A stretch of 64,000 nucleotides of DNA from NCBI RefSeq assembly GCF_003201285.1, contig NZ_QICS01000003.1, forward strand, positions 1 to 64,000, given 5' to 3'. Both the position numbers and the translations under genes were made by a program. The notes beneath the pieces are model-generated. The model was not told the DNA's origin, did not search any database, and saw nothing but the letters and a program-made list of their open reading frames with translations. Origin of the DNA: Lachnotalea glycerini. Lineage in GTDB: Bacteria; Bacillota; Clostridia; Lachnospirales; Lachnospiraceae. Positions 36,028-44,501 of the stretch are shown here, piece by piece. Each line of letters begins with the position of its first letter. Position 1 is the stretch's first letter.

Positions 36028-36809
36028 TAAATCACCTTCACATAACTGTTTTCATATTTGTATATTACTCTGATACTTAATATCGATAATAATACACTCA
36101 CAACAAACCATACTAAAATAAGCATACTATGCGGTCCCTTTTGATAAATCATAACACGTCTTAAATCATCCATAATAAGTGCCACCGGATTGAGTTTAAG
36201 TAGAATTACACCCAATATTCCGTGTACCCGGTTTTCAATTGAGAAGAAAATTCCGGATAAATAAAATACAAAACGCAAAACAACGTTAATAACATTGGCT
36301 AAATCTTCTACAAATACTCCAAAATGCATCATTAATGTACTTAAGGAAAAAGTAATTAAGATCAATGTAATAAATAGGGGGATTATATAAAGTACATTAA
36401 TTGAAACAGGGATTCGATAAAATATCATCATAATAATTACTAAAATAAATGAAATTACCATCTTAAATCCAAATATGCCCATTTTTACCAAAACCAAAAT
36501 AAATTTAGGCAGATATACTTTTGAAACAATCTCTCTGTTTTGAGATACAATTTTTACACTGTTTTTAAGAGTCTTTTCAAAAAATGTCCAACTATTCAAA
36601 CCAATAAATACAAATACTGGAAAATACGGCTCTGATTTATCAAAAACAATCACTGTAATAAAGCTATAGACAAACATAAATAGTAATGGATCCAGTATCC
36701 ACCACATCCAACTTAAGTGTGAATTAGCAACTTCTGCTTTCAATTCTGACTTAGTAGAATACAGAGCATACTTATAGTATTTTTTCAAATCTTTTATAAA
36801 ACGTCTCAT
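36027..36809 (-). CDS. tagG: Teichoic-acid-type ABC exporter permease
   Basis: A 260-residue ABC-2 permease with about six helices. The cytoplasmic N terminus has KYYKYALYSTKSELKAEVANSH, followed by LSWMWWILDPLLFMFVYSFI, a TagG/Wzm hallmark. LKLNPVALIMDDLRRVMIYQ near the C terminus is the conserved re-entrant region. The ATG at 36809 has GGAGG five bases upstream, embedded in an in-frame ATGGAGG at 36821 that should not be taken as the start. First gene of the operon running to the YfhO-type gene. Confidence 0.92.
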   Translation of the reverse strand: MRRFIKDLKKYYKYALYSTKSELKAEVANSHLSWMWWILDPLLFMFVYSFITVIVFDKSEPYFPVFVFIGLNSWTFFEKTLKNSVKIVSQNREIVSKVYLPKFILVLVKMGIFGFKMVISFILVIIMMIFYRIPVSINVLYIIPLFITLILITFSLSTLMMHFGVFVEDLANVINVVLRFVFYLSGIFFSIENRVHGILGVILLKLNPVALIMDDLRRVMIYQKGPHSMLILVWFVVSVLLSILSIRVIYKYENSYVKVI

Positions 36810-36878
36810 TGGTTCCTCCATATAATGAACATAATTGAATCTTTAATTCTTCTTATTCTTCAATAAATATCGCTAATA

Positions 36879-36907
36879 ATATTAACATAAATGACTTGAT
36901 TTATCAA
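36879..36907 (-). promoter_or_regulatory. Promoter of the teichoic-acid-like operon
   Basis: On the minus strand TTGATA (36902-36907) is 17 bp from TAATAT (36879-36884), preceded by TG for an extended -10. The leader to tagG is about 60 nt. The 200-nt gap holds this promoter and the terminator of the upstream gene and nothing else I can recognise. Confidence 0.5.
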
Positions 36908-36957
36908 GCAACAACGAATTTGACTCTCTTCCATTCAATAAAATCCATTAAATTCAG

Positions 36958-36995
36958 AAAAAGAGTGCTGTTATTAATGGAAACTGCCCTCTTTT
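36958..36995 (-). terminator. Intrinsic terminator after PTPS_related gene
   Basis: On the minus strand AAAAGAG (36995-36989) pairs with CTCTTTTT (36965-36958), with two further inner G-C pairs, and the stem ends in a T-run. It lies 30 nt past the stop codon of the 37025-39220 gene. Confidence 0.55.
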
Positions 36996-37024
36996 ATCTG
37001 AGAATATTCATTTCAATTTTACTT

Positions 37025-39220
37025 TTATTCTATCAATTCATTTTTTCCTTTTTCTTTTATCTTATGTTGTTTTCTTGCTAAACTCACAACACAGCCTGCA
37101 ATTGTCAATAAAGAAATCAAATCTGCAATCATCCACGTACTTTTCTCAGTGCTCTTTATTATGATACTTCCTTTTGCCTCTGAGGGAATAATAATTCTCA
37201 AAACATTATTTTCTCCTCTTTCATATTGCAAATTAGTCACATGATTCATCTTTACGCTGTAAAATGGATAATACATCAAAGGTACTTCAATATACTGTTC
37301 CTCTTGAGTCGAATTTACAAAATCAAGATATATTTTACCTTTTATACGTTGAAAATTGGATAAATCCACCTTTTCTGATGATGCTTCAACTGTTTCTCCT
37401 CTTTCAATCAATTCATTTGAAATCGTTCCGTTATAGAAATATTCACCTGATCCTGTTCCTGTGTTTGAAGAAATTTCTCCTTTATAACAATATATCTCAT
37501 TACTTAAATAATTATTTTTCAAATAGAGGGAAGCGAATAAAACAAGCATAGCAAATGTTGTTATCATCATGACTCTTCGTACCTCTGCTGCTTTGACAAA
37601 ATAATATAATCCATATGCTGCAACAATTGATAAAAAAACAGTAGCAAAAGCAAGCAGTCTCCAAGGAAATTGTATCATTCTTGTCCTATCCCCAATAATT
37701 GGGATATCAACTAAAATTTTCCATGGAAATAAATTAGTTGTGATGAAAGCACTTAGTATACCCAGTGCTAAAAGACTCACTACTAAGCTTTCCTGCTTTT
37801 TGTCTTCTATCTTTTTCATCACAAGGCAATATATAAATGCAGCTACGCCTATAAAAATAGGAAGACCAATTTCTAACATACCATTGCCTTGAAACAGCTG
37901 CATGACATTGATTGTCTTATCTTCGATTATCCTTGATAAGGTAGAGACTTTTGTATCCTCTTTCATCATGCTTACAAAAGGTACAAGATACCAAAGATTT
38001 AATAGTACAATAAGAACTGCAGCTTTCACAGCAGCCAACAATCGATTTTTCTCCAATACTTTTTTTATACCTAGCATTGCCACTAAGCCTACAAAGGCAG
38101 CAGATAACAGGGTCGTAAGCACATGGCTTTGCATGATACAACTTGTACCAATAACCACATATGGCCATTTTCTATCATCGCCCCAAAATAACTCATATAC
38201 GCCATAAATCAACAAAGGCAGAAACGCCATTGCCAGTGCTTCTCCAAGAGCAAACCTGACATAAACATCACACAAATGATAGCTTGCCAGCGTATAAATC
38301 ATACTGCTTACTATACCGACTGACCTTACTTTGGAAAGCTTATATACAGAAAAATACATCACCCACGCCGTTACAAAATGAATCATTATAATAAATATTT
38401 GAATCGAACCAGTAAGTGAAACTCCAAATATTCTTAATATCGCTGGAATAAAAAGAAATACCTCTGGATAAAAAATAGGTGCAGCATAGCCATAGTTAAA
38501 TTGTGTACTGGGATGTACTCTAATTGGAAATTGCCCGTTTAATAAGGCATTTTTGATACCTTCTATTCGACTTAGGTGAAACGAAATATCATGCCCTCCT
38601 AAGAGATAGTTATTAAACAATGGGTAGCTAGCAAAAATAGTTATGGTTAACAAGCTTAAAAAAATAACTAGTTTCTTTTGACTCTCTTTACTTGGATTAT
38701 AAAAAGCCAGCTTCCCTATATAAGTTAAAATACACGCTATTATAATAAGCCAGACAATCGTATCCGTATTCGTTATCTGAGTAGATTCAATAACTAATTT
38801 TTTTAAAACAAACTCTCCTTCTCCACAAAAATGAATATTTATATTCATCCAATAAGTGTCTTCATCCAAGTGCAAATAAAACTCTTTTTTCTTGCTCGAA
38901 CTATCAAGCTCCTCAGAGATAGAAAGATCATTTTTAATTCCTTGCCCATCAATTCTAACGAAATTGGCATCTGTATCCGTTTTGTACTGAATCATGATTC
39001 GATATTCACCCTTAGGCAGATTAAAATGAGGTACACTAATTGCATCCCTTTCATTGGTACCATCGCCTTCGATTGTGATTCTTTTATTTGATACTTCAGT
39101 TGCATTATTACTATTAAGGGAAGGAAGTTGATAATTCATATAATATTTATCATTTTTTAAATTGGTTGAAATTAGTAACAAAGTAAAAATACAAAATAAT
39201 AGATATCTCCTTTTATTCAT
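37025..39220 (-). CDS. PTPS_related membrane protein (GT-C-like)
   Basis: A 731-residue membrane protein. A first helix is followed by an outer domain of about 130 residues, then about ten helices and a second outer domain (about 590-690) before a last helix and Lys-rich tail. LLGGHDISFHLSRIEGIKNA and QFPIRVHPSTQFNYGYAAPIF match the 6-pyruvoyl-tetrahydropterin-synthase-related membrane family (misleadingly named), which has GT-C topology. The acidic residue in GGHD sits where GT-C enzymes carry their catalytic acid. Likely role: extracytoplasmic glycosylation of a surface polymer (inference). It has its own promoter and terminator. GGAGAG precedes the ATG. Confidence 0.7.
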   Translation of the reverse strand: MNKRRYLLFCIFTLLLISTNLKNDKYYMNYQLPSLNSNNATEVSNKRITIEGDGTNERDAISVPHFNLPKGEYRIMIQYKTDTDANFVRIDGQGIKNDLSISEELDSSSKKKEFYLHLDEDTYWMNINIHFCGEGEFVLKKLVIESTQITNTDTIVWLIIIACILTYIGKLAFYNPSKESQKKLVIFLSLLTITIFASYPLFNNYLLGGHDISFHLSRIEGIKNALLNGQFPIRVHPSTQFNYGYAAPIFYPEVFLFIPAILRIFGVSLTGSIQIFIIMIHFVTAWVMYFSVYKLSKVRSVGIVSSMIYTLASYHLCDVYVRFALGEALAMAFLPLLIYGVYELFWGDDRKWPYVVIGTSCIMQSHVLTTLLSAAFVGLVAMLGIKKVLEKNRLLAAVKAAVLIVLLNLWYLVPFVSMMKEDTKVSTLSRIIEDKTINVMQLFQGNGMLEIGLPIFIGVAAFIYCLVMKKIEDKKQESLVVSLLALGILSAFITTNLFPWKILVDIPIIGDRTRMIQFPWRLLAFATVFLSIVAAYGLYYFVKAAEVRRVMMITTFAMLVLFASLYLKNNYLSNEIYCYKGEISSNTGTGSGEYFYNGTISNELIERGETVEASSEKVDLSNFQRIKGKIYLDFVNSTQEEQYIEVPLMYYPFYSVKMNHVTNLQYERGENNVLRIIIPSEAKGSIIIKSTEKSTWMIADLISLLTIAGCVVSLARKQHKIKEKGKNELIE

Positions 39221-39254
39221 ACTCTCTCCTTTTTCATTTGTATCGTTTGACTAA

Positions 39255-39286
39255 ATTATACTAATATTTTATTTTCTAAAAGTCAA
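39255..39286 (-). promoter_or_regulatory. Promoter of the PTPS_related gene
   Basis: On the minus strand TTGACT (39281-39286) and a perfect TATAAT (39255-39260) are 20 bp apart, longer than ideal. Leader about 27 nt. Confidence 0.35.
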
Positions 39287-39299
39287 TAGTACAAAAATA

Positions 39300-39330
39300 A
39301 AAGATCTGCTGCAATACAACAGATCTTTTA
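39300..39330 (-). terminator. Terminator of the beta-helix protein gene
   Basis: AAAAGATCTG (39300-39309) and CAGATCTTTT (39321-39330) form a 10-bp stem. On the minus strand it is followed by TTTTATTTTT about 30 nt beyond the beta-helix stop codon. Confidence 0.8.
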
Positions 39331-39358
39331 TTTTATCTACTAAACCTATTACACACTA

Positions 39359-40711
39359 TTAATTAACAATTTTCTTTACTGTATTATCTTTACCGATAGT
39401 TACCTTAGAGCCTCCTGCATCAATATCCCCTTTTGAATTGGATTTTACCACATTACCACTAATCAGATTTATTTTAGAACTGTCTGATGTATAAATACCA
39501 AACGCCTTATTCTTAGTAATTGTATTATTAGTCAGCGTAGCCTTAGAACCTGCTGCCATAATACCATTGCTCTTATTTGCATAAAAAGTATTGCCGGTCA
39601 GTGTTGCAGTGGAACGAGTTAGATTTAAACCGCTTAATTTATTTTTGCTGAGAGAATTATTGGTAAGTGTTCCTGTGCTCTTGTCTCTTAGCATAATTCC
39701 ATGCCATTTGTTACCGGTAATGGTGTTACCCTCTGCTGTAATGGAGCTTTTATTTGCAGCTCCGATACCATGTCTGCCATTATTCTTAATGCTGTTATTC
39801 GTAATAATTGCACTTCCCTTATTATCAAAGGAAATACCACATTGCTTGTTTTTTTCTATTTTATTATTACTCAGTTCTCCATATGCACCTGATATGCCAA
39901 TTCCATGACCTCTGGAATCATTCTTCTTTCCATTTCCTGTAAAGGAATTATTACTTGCATATATTTTTCCTGACTTACCTGAAATCGCTGCACCGGTATA
40001 GTCATTGTTGTATATTTTATTATTACCATCCTCCATATGTATCGTGCTGCTGACAATACACAGACCATAAACTGAATTTTGATATATATTACTGTTTTTC
40101 ATCGTAATGTTTGAACCTTGAATACCTGATACACCATACTTTTTATTTTTAAATGATTTGATAGAATATACCGATGCCTCTGACGCGATAGCATAAAAGC
40201 CTCTTTCAGACGATCTGGTTAGCGTACATTCACTAACTGTTATATTCGTCGCTTTATTTACCTTAATAATATATTTTGACTTATAATTTCCATCCCATTT
40301 TCCACCGAGAACCGATACATTATCCACATTATTTGCTTCAATTATATTTTTAATACTTTTCTTTGCTGTTACTACAGTGTCTTTCTCCGCAATCAAATGT
40401 ACATTGTTGTAATAAAGTTTAATAATATCTTTAACTATATATTTGCCTGTTGGAAAATAAAGAACAATTGGTTCGCTTTCATCCGTACGTTCTTTTGCCA
40501 AACTTTTGACTAATTTGGTAATCTGAACCGCGCAATCTCTTTTACCACTGGTATCAATTCCATAGTCTGCTACATTAACAATGTTTGAATACTGGGTCAT
40601 TGCTCTCGTATAATTGGTTGTTGCCGCTTCTGCCTTTCCTCCAAATTGAGGGAAACAAAATACTGCCATAATAACAGCGAAAAATATACTTATTGTTTTT
40701 TTACTTTTCAT
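39359..40711 (-). CDS. Secreted right-handed parallel beta-helix protein
   Basis: A 450-residue exported protein. A signal peptide (MKSKKTIS..FAVIMAVFCF) ends at a GKAEA-A type cleavage site near residue 30. Residues 45-110 resemble the N-terminal cap of pectate-lyase-like proteins (VNVADYGIDTSGKRDCAVQI). From about 150 to the end there are roughly twelve rungs of 22-24 residues with the pattern N-x-I-x-x-N-x-x-x-G-I, as in PbH1 repeats (NosD/pectate lyase C-like). No catalytic residues stand out and there is no wall anchor. It could bind or cut surface polysaccharide. GGAGG precedes the ATG; a TATAAT at 40810-40815 lies about 95 nt upstream without a well-spaced -35. It is flanked by terminators or gaps, so probably a single-gene unit. 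Confidence 0.8.
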   Translation of the reverse strand: MKSKKTISIFFAVIMAVFCFPQFGGKAEAATTNYTRAMTQYSNIVNVADYGIDTSGKRDCAVQITKLVKSLAKERTDESEPIVLYFPTGKYIVKDIIKLYYNNVHLIAEKDTVVTAKKSIKNIIEANNVDNVSVLGGKWDGNYKSKYIIKVNKATNITVSECTLTRSSERGFYAIASEASVYSIKSFKNKKYGVSGIQGSNITMKNSNIYQNSVYGLCIVSSTIHMEDGNNKIYNNDYTGAAISGKSGKIYASNNSFTGNGKKNDSRGHGIGISGAYGELSNNKIEKNKQCGISFDNKGSAIITNNSIKNNGRHGIGAANKSSITAEGNTITGNKWHGIMLRDKSTGTLTNNSLSKNKLSGLNLTRSTATLTGNTFYANKSNGIMAAGSKATLTNNTITKNKAFGIYTSDSSKINLISGNVVKSNSKGDIDAGGSKVTIGKDNTVKKIVN

Positions 40712-40860
40712 AACTTTCCTCCTTCATCCCTTCCAAATGCCGTATAGCATTCACCTATCATTTGCCGGTAAAAATCTTATTAACTATCTATAAATTTAAG
40801 ATTCTCTTAATTATATTGTAATTTCCTTCCTTTTGAAAGTCAAATAAAGAATTTCTAAAT

Positions 40861-41625
40861 TTAATCAATGCTTTTAAATACGGTATAATTTTTAGTATTT
40901 CCGTATAATTCAAACCCCTCGTTTGTCATTTGCTCAATTCCGTTCGATGTATTTTCAAATACGACATATTCACACTTTTTAGTTTTTGCATATTCTGCTA
41001 TATAAGGAATGTCCGGATCCAAGCTGTTTAATTGCAGTAAAAGCGTATAATTTTTACCTCTTTTGGTATCTTTTCCTAAATTACGGCCGTACAGCATATT
41101 TATGTTAGCATTATACTGTCTGATATAGGATACAATTGTTTCAGGAACAATAATCTTCGTTGTCCCCCCATTTGGTGCCACCATTTCACATAGATCCAAC
41201 GCTTCCTGCGGAAGCTTGTACAAATTTGTAGATTTTGTAAAATTTTCCGAATTATAAACACAGCGTCCACCCAGTACAACAACAATAATCATAGCTGCTG
41301 CCATTAGCCTTTGCCTGGATTTTTTCCCTATTTGTTCGATTAACTTAGTTCCTGCATATGCAATAACAATTACGCTTGGAATCAGCCAAAACACTCTCCA
41401 GTATACATCTTCTCCAATGAAATATATGGCTAATATAAATGCTGTCGGCGGAATAAAAATCAAGACTGTTAATGCAATAATATAATAAGCCAATTGTCTA
41501 TTTTCACTTTTTTTGTCCTTAATTAAAATTACAATCAAAGAACTTATCAGTAATAGCTGAGCCACACCGGCCGCTGCATACTGCTCATAAGCTTGCTGTA
41601 CTATTGATAAACCACTTAAAAGCAT
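40861..41625 (-). CDS. C-terminal partner of split GT-C module, copy 2
   Basis: A 254-residue protein with three or four membrane helices in its first 130 residues and a soluble C-terminal half with IVPETIVSYIRQYNANINML and YAKTKKCEYVVFEN. It is paralogous to the 42683-43456 product: both share an IRQYN-x-NI stretch, a similar final YxVFE/YLILLE strand, and the same topology. The two look like the last helices plus outer domain of a GT39-like enzyme. GGAGG lies five bases before the ATG, 17 nt after the partner gene, so this is a genuine gene rather than a frameshift remnant. Last gene of the rmlD-led operon. Function unknown; I recall similar proteins annotated near DUF6077. Confidence 0.6.
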   Translation of the reverse strand: MLLSGLSIVQQAYEQYAAAGVAQLLLISSLIVILIKDKKSENRQLAYYIIALTVLIFIPPTAFILAIYFIGEDVYWRVFWLIPSVIVIAYAGTKLIEQIGKKSRQRLMAAAMIIVVVLGGRCVYNSENFTKSTNLYKLPQEALDLCEMVAPNGGTTKIIVPETIVSYIRQYNANINMLYGRNLGKDTKRGKNYTLLLQLNSLDPDIPYIAEYAKTKKCEYVVFENTSNGIEQMTNEGFELYGNTKNYTVFKSID

Positions 41626-41642
41626 AAATTCCTCCGTTTATA

Positions 41643-42683
41643 CTAACTAATTATTAAATAAATTACACCGCATACTACACAAGGCAAACAACAAAACAAA
41701 TATGCGAGAGTTCTTTTCCATTTTCTTGTCCGTATCAATTCCACCGCCGCAAAGCAGCCAACCGAAACAGGTGCAAGAAATATACCCATAGAAGATACAT
41801 GGCTTGCTGCCGAGGTACTTAAAAAAAGCACGCACCACAAAATCACCTGACTGTCTTCCTTATAAATACAATAGCATAAATATAATATAAATGGTATAAT
41901 ACCTGCCGCTAAAATAGCTTTTCCCTGCCAAATCCTCAGCAGCAAAAAGCTTTGAGTCGTAAATTCTGAATAATTGCCAAATAGATTGAGCATAGCAATC
42001 AAAAATAAAAAAATACTAAGTGAACGGCTGTTATCAAACAGAGCCTTTCCCCATAAATAGTAAACTGCATATACGAAAATCAACAAAATAATCGTTAAAT
42101 ACAAATGTGTAAAAATGGTGGCGTGTATTCCCGTCAGTCTTGCCATTACCGCATAAAATATAGAAAACGGAGACATGATATATCTGGTTGGAAGCTTGCC
42201 ATACAAAACTCCTGAAAATGGACTGCGAATATACAAATTATCGTTCACAATCGTCGTCGTCGCTGTGGCTACGAAAAAAGAATCGTCATCATCAATATGC
42301 TCATACTCCACATATGCAAAAATTTGAAGGATAATTAATAGTAAGACCAGCGCAGTAAAAATATGAAAAGACTTAAAAATAGACAAAAGCTTTCTAAAGC
42401 AATTGATAAAACGCTTCCAATTAATCACCAAAGACACCAAACTTAATAAAAGCCAAAGAATTTTCATTATATTGGCAAGCAGTGTAAAGGATAATTTTAG
42501 ATAAATCGAACTCAATGTGATTGGTTGAAATATACCAAGCACTGTAATCAGCCCTATTGCAAAATTTAAGACAATATTATCCTTGTCCTCTTTTTTCCAA
42601 AAATGGGTTACTAAAAATCCGATGAAAGTCGGTATGATAAGATTCCAAAAAATGACTGAACATATGTTACTAATAATACCCAT
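41643..42683 (-). CDS. Membrane half of split GT-C module, copy 2 (DUF6077-like)
   Basis: A 346-residue protein with about nine helices. The loop after the fourth or fifth helix reads FAYVEYEHIDDDDSFFVATA, an acidic cluster where GT-C enzymes place the catalytic Asp, and RIWQGKAIL occurs in the second half. The 43437-44435 product has VEYVFIHANDAYYVG and CIWQGGSFL at equivalent places, so the two are paralogs. The ATG at 42683 overlaps the preceding stop (TGATG) and has AGGAG seven bases upstream; a GTG directly before it is also possible. The protein ends after a last helix with almost no tail, as if the C-terminal portion had been moved to the next gene. Confidence 0.6.
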   Translation of the reverse strand: MGIISNICSVIFWNLIIPTFIGFLVTHFWKKEDKDNIVLNFAIGLITVLGIFQPITLSSIYLKLSFTLLANIMKILWLLLSLVSLVINWKRFINCFRKLLSIFKSFHIFTALVLLLIILQIFAYVEYEHIDDDDSFFVATATTTIVNDNLYIRSPFSGVLYGKLPTRYIMSPFSIFYAVMARLTGIHATIFTHLYLTIILLIFVYAVYYLWGKALFDNSRSLSIFLFLIAMLNLFGNYSEFTTQSFLLLRIWQGKAILAAGIIPFILYLCYCIYKEDSQVILWCVLFLSTSAASHVSSMGIFLAPVSVGCFAAVELIRTRKWKRTLAYLFCCLPCVVCGVIYLIIS

Positions 42684-43456
42684 CACTCTGCTCCTAAATT
42701 GTTCTCATAGACTACAAATTTCTCAAATGTTTCTATATATTGAAAGCCGTAATTAGCTGGATTGTCTTGTTTTGTTTGGTGCTCCAATAAAATCAAATAA
42801 TCACAGCCAAGCTTGTCAGCAAGAAGCGTAAGCTCTTTCATATCAGGGACTTCCACCTCAAGCATAGCCCTCATAAGCCTTGTATTTTCATCCTCTGCCT
42901 CTGCCCAATTCTCCGTTATTGTTGGTGCTAGAATTAATCTTATATTCGGATTATACTGACGGATAAAAACGCCTTGTACTTCTGAAATAGCTACTGTTGG
43001 AGTCTGCTCCTTACCCGTTACACAATCGGCTAAATCAACGGCCAGATTATATACCTTGTCCGGATTATCTGCACGGTAAAAGCTGTCACTGGTATATACC
43101 AGCTTTCCACTTGCAGCAACTAATATAATACTTCCAATGATAGCTATCATTCTTTGATTTTTATCCGTTAATTTCTTATATAATACACTAATACAATACG
43201 CACTTAATATGGGGATTAGTAGTATCATACCCAATCGGTAAAAATGCTTTTCACCTAATAATTGTATTTCTCTGCTGATAAGAAACGGATTCAAAACGAC
43301 CAGACTTCCTATCGCAGTGTAAATGACAATAACTCGAATCCTTTGAGTACTTTTTACAGCCAACAGACCCAGTATCCCAGTAAGAAGCAATATGATCTTG
43401 CCTATACTTTGATATGATTCATATGAAGTTTGTATATTAGATATGAATTCCTGCAT
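42683..43456 (-). CDS. C-terminal partner of split GT-C module, copy 1
   Basis: A 257-residue protein: about four helices in the first 125 residues, then a soluble domain with VAISEVQGVFIRQYNPNIRL and ADKLGCDYLILLEH, and a FEKFVVYENN ending. It is the paralog of the 40861-41625 product. Its ATG lies 20 nt inside the end of the upstream gene with GGAAGAG before it, so the pair is tightly coupled. The combined length of the two partners (332 + 257) equals a single large GT-C protein. The soluble domain, presumably outside the membrane, could bind the acceptor. Function unknown. Confidence 0.6.
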   Translation of the reverse strand: MQEFISNIQTSYESYQSIGKIILLLTGILGLLAVKSTQRIRVIVIYTAIGSLVVLNPFLISREIQLLGEKHFYRLGMILLIPILSAYCISVLYKKLTDKNQRMIAIIGSIILVAASGKLVYTSDSFYRADNPDKVYNLAVDLADCVTGKEQTPTVAISEVQGVFIRQYNPNIRLILAPTITENWAEAEDENTRLMRAMLEVEVPDMKELTLLADKLGCDYLILLEHQTKQDNPANYGFQYIETFEKFVVYENNLGAE

Positions 43457-44435
43457 CCATTCTCTTCCTTTTCGTTAATATCTTCTCTATCATAAAACTA
43501 AGTCCCAATACAAGAATAAGCAAACACGACACTAACACTCCCGCAACCGGAACTGTCATAGCTCCTATTACCAACATTGCAAAGCACATGATACAATCTG
43601 AGGCTTTTCTGTTTTTTCTTAAAAACTTAAACTCAAAATAAAAAATGCCAGGCAGTGCAATGTTATACAAAAAGCTTCCTCCCTGCCAGATACAAGTCGA
43701 CAGCATTTCATAGGAGGAATCATAATTTTTTCCAATAAACATATTGCTGATGCAAATGAAAATCAAAAAAATATTTACAATCCGTTTATCGTTTTTAAAC
43801 AGCAAAAGTCCTATCTCCCGATACAAAATATAGCCAATCGGAATAAATAAAACAGGCACCACACTATGACACATAAAAGCACCCGAGACACCAAATAAGC
43901 TTGCAAGTACTGCCCAAAAAGCAGGAAGTGCCGCAATCATATGATATTTATAATCACTCCATACAATTTCAGCTCCCGTATATGGCGAGAACCTCATCAA
44001 ACGGTCGGAATTCAATGTAGTTGTAGTCATTCCCACATAATATGCATCATTTGCATGAATAAAAACATATTCCACGCAAACAAATATCTGAATAAAAATC
44101 AGTACAATCACGATTCCATCCAAGTAAGTAAGGTTTCTGCTTCTTTTGGGAATATTTTTTACATGATATGCTACATATCCCTTGGAGGATATTGCTGCTA
44201 TAATGCTTATAGCAGCAATGATCACAGCCCATATCTGAGTTAATCTTGTCAGGGATTGTCCCAGCATTGTCAGTGGAATAGCCAAACCTTCAAACAACAC
44301 AAGCATTAGAATGACTCCATAAAAAATCGAACTTAACAAGCCATTTTCCTTTTGTTTCGTAATCCGAATAGGTACACTGCCTACCAATAGGGCTATTAAA
44401 AAAAATATAAATACAAATTCCAGACATTTTAACAT
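43437..44435 (-). CDS. Membrane half of split GT-C module, copy 1 (DUF6077-like)
   Basis: A 332-residue protein with about nine helices. FVCVEYVFIHANDAYYVGMT, about residues 118-137, resembles the acidic first-loop region of GT-C enzymes, and TCIWQGGSFLYNIALPGI lies in the second half. The C terminus is basic (KILTKRKRMDAGIHI) and presumably cytoplasmic. GGAG lies seven bases before the ATG. It follows the GT39-like gene after 66 nt and overlaps its partner by 20 nt. I place it tentatively in the DUF6077 family on memory of the motif; glycosyltransferase activity is an inference from topology. Confidence 0.6.
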   Translation of the reverse strand: MLKCLEFVFIFFLIALLVGSVPIRITKQKENGLLSSIFYGVILMLVLFEGLAIPLTMLGQSLTRLTQIWAVIIAAISIIAAISSKGYVAYHVKNIPKRSRNLTYLDGIVIVLIFIQIFVCVEYVFIHANDAYYVGMTTTTLNSDRLMRFSPYTGAEIVWSDYKYHMIAALPAFWAVLASLFGVSGAFMCHSVVPVLFIPIGYILYREIGLLLFKNDKRIVNIFLIFICISNMFIGKNYDSSYEMLSTCIWQGGSFLYNIALPGIFYFEFKFLRKNRKASDCIMCFAMLVIGAMTVPVAGVLVSCLLILVLGLSFMIEKILTKRKRMDAGIHI

Positions 44436-44501
44436 TTTAATTCTCCATATTGCAAAGATTCAGTTAATTCTTCCTAGCACGCCTTAACTGCCAACTGTCT
44501 C

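Noticed and set aside
39359-40250. Regular short spacing in the beta-helix gene as a CRISPR-like array
   Set aside because: The period reflects 22-24-residue protein rungs; DNA repeats are degenerate and lie within one long reading frame.
41643-44435. The four split GT-C genes as sequencing frameshifts or pseudogenes
   Set aside because: Both pairs split at the same place, every gene has a good ribosome binding site, and overlaps are typical of coupled genes.
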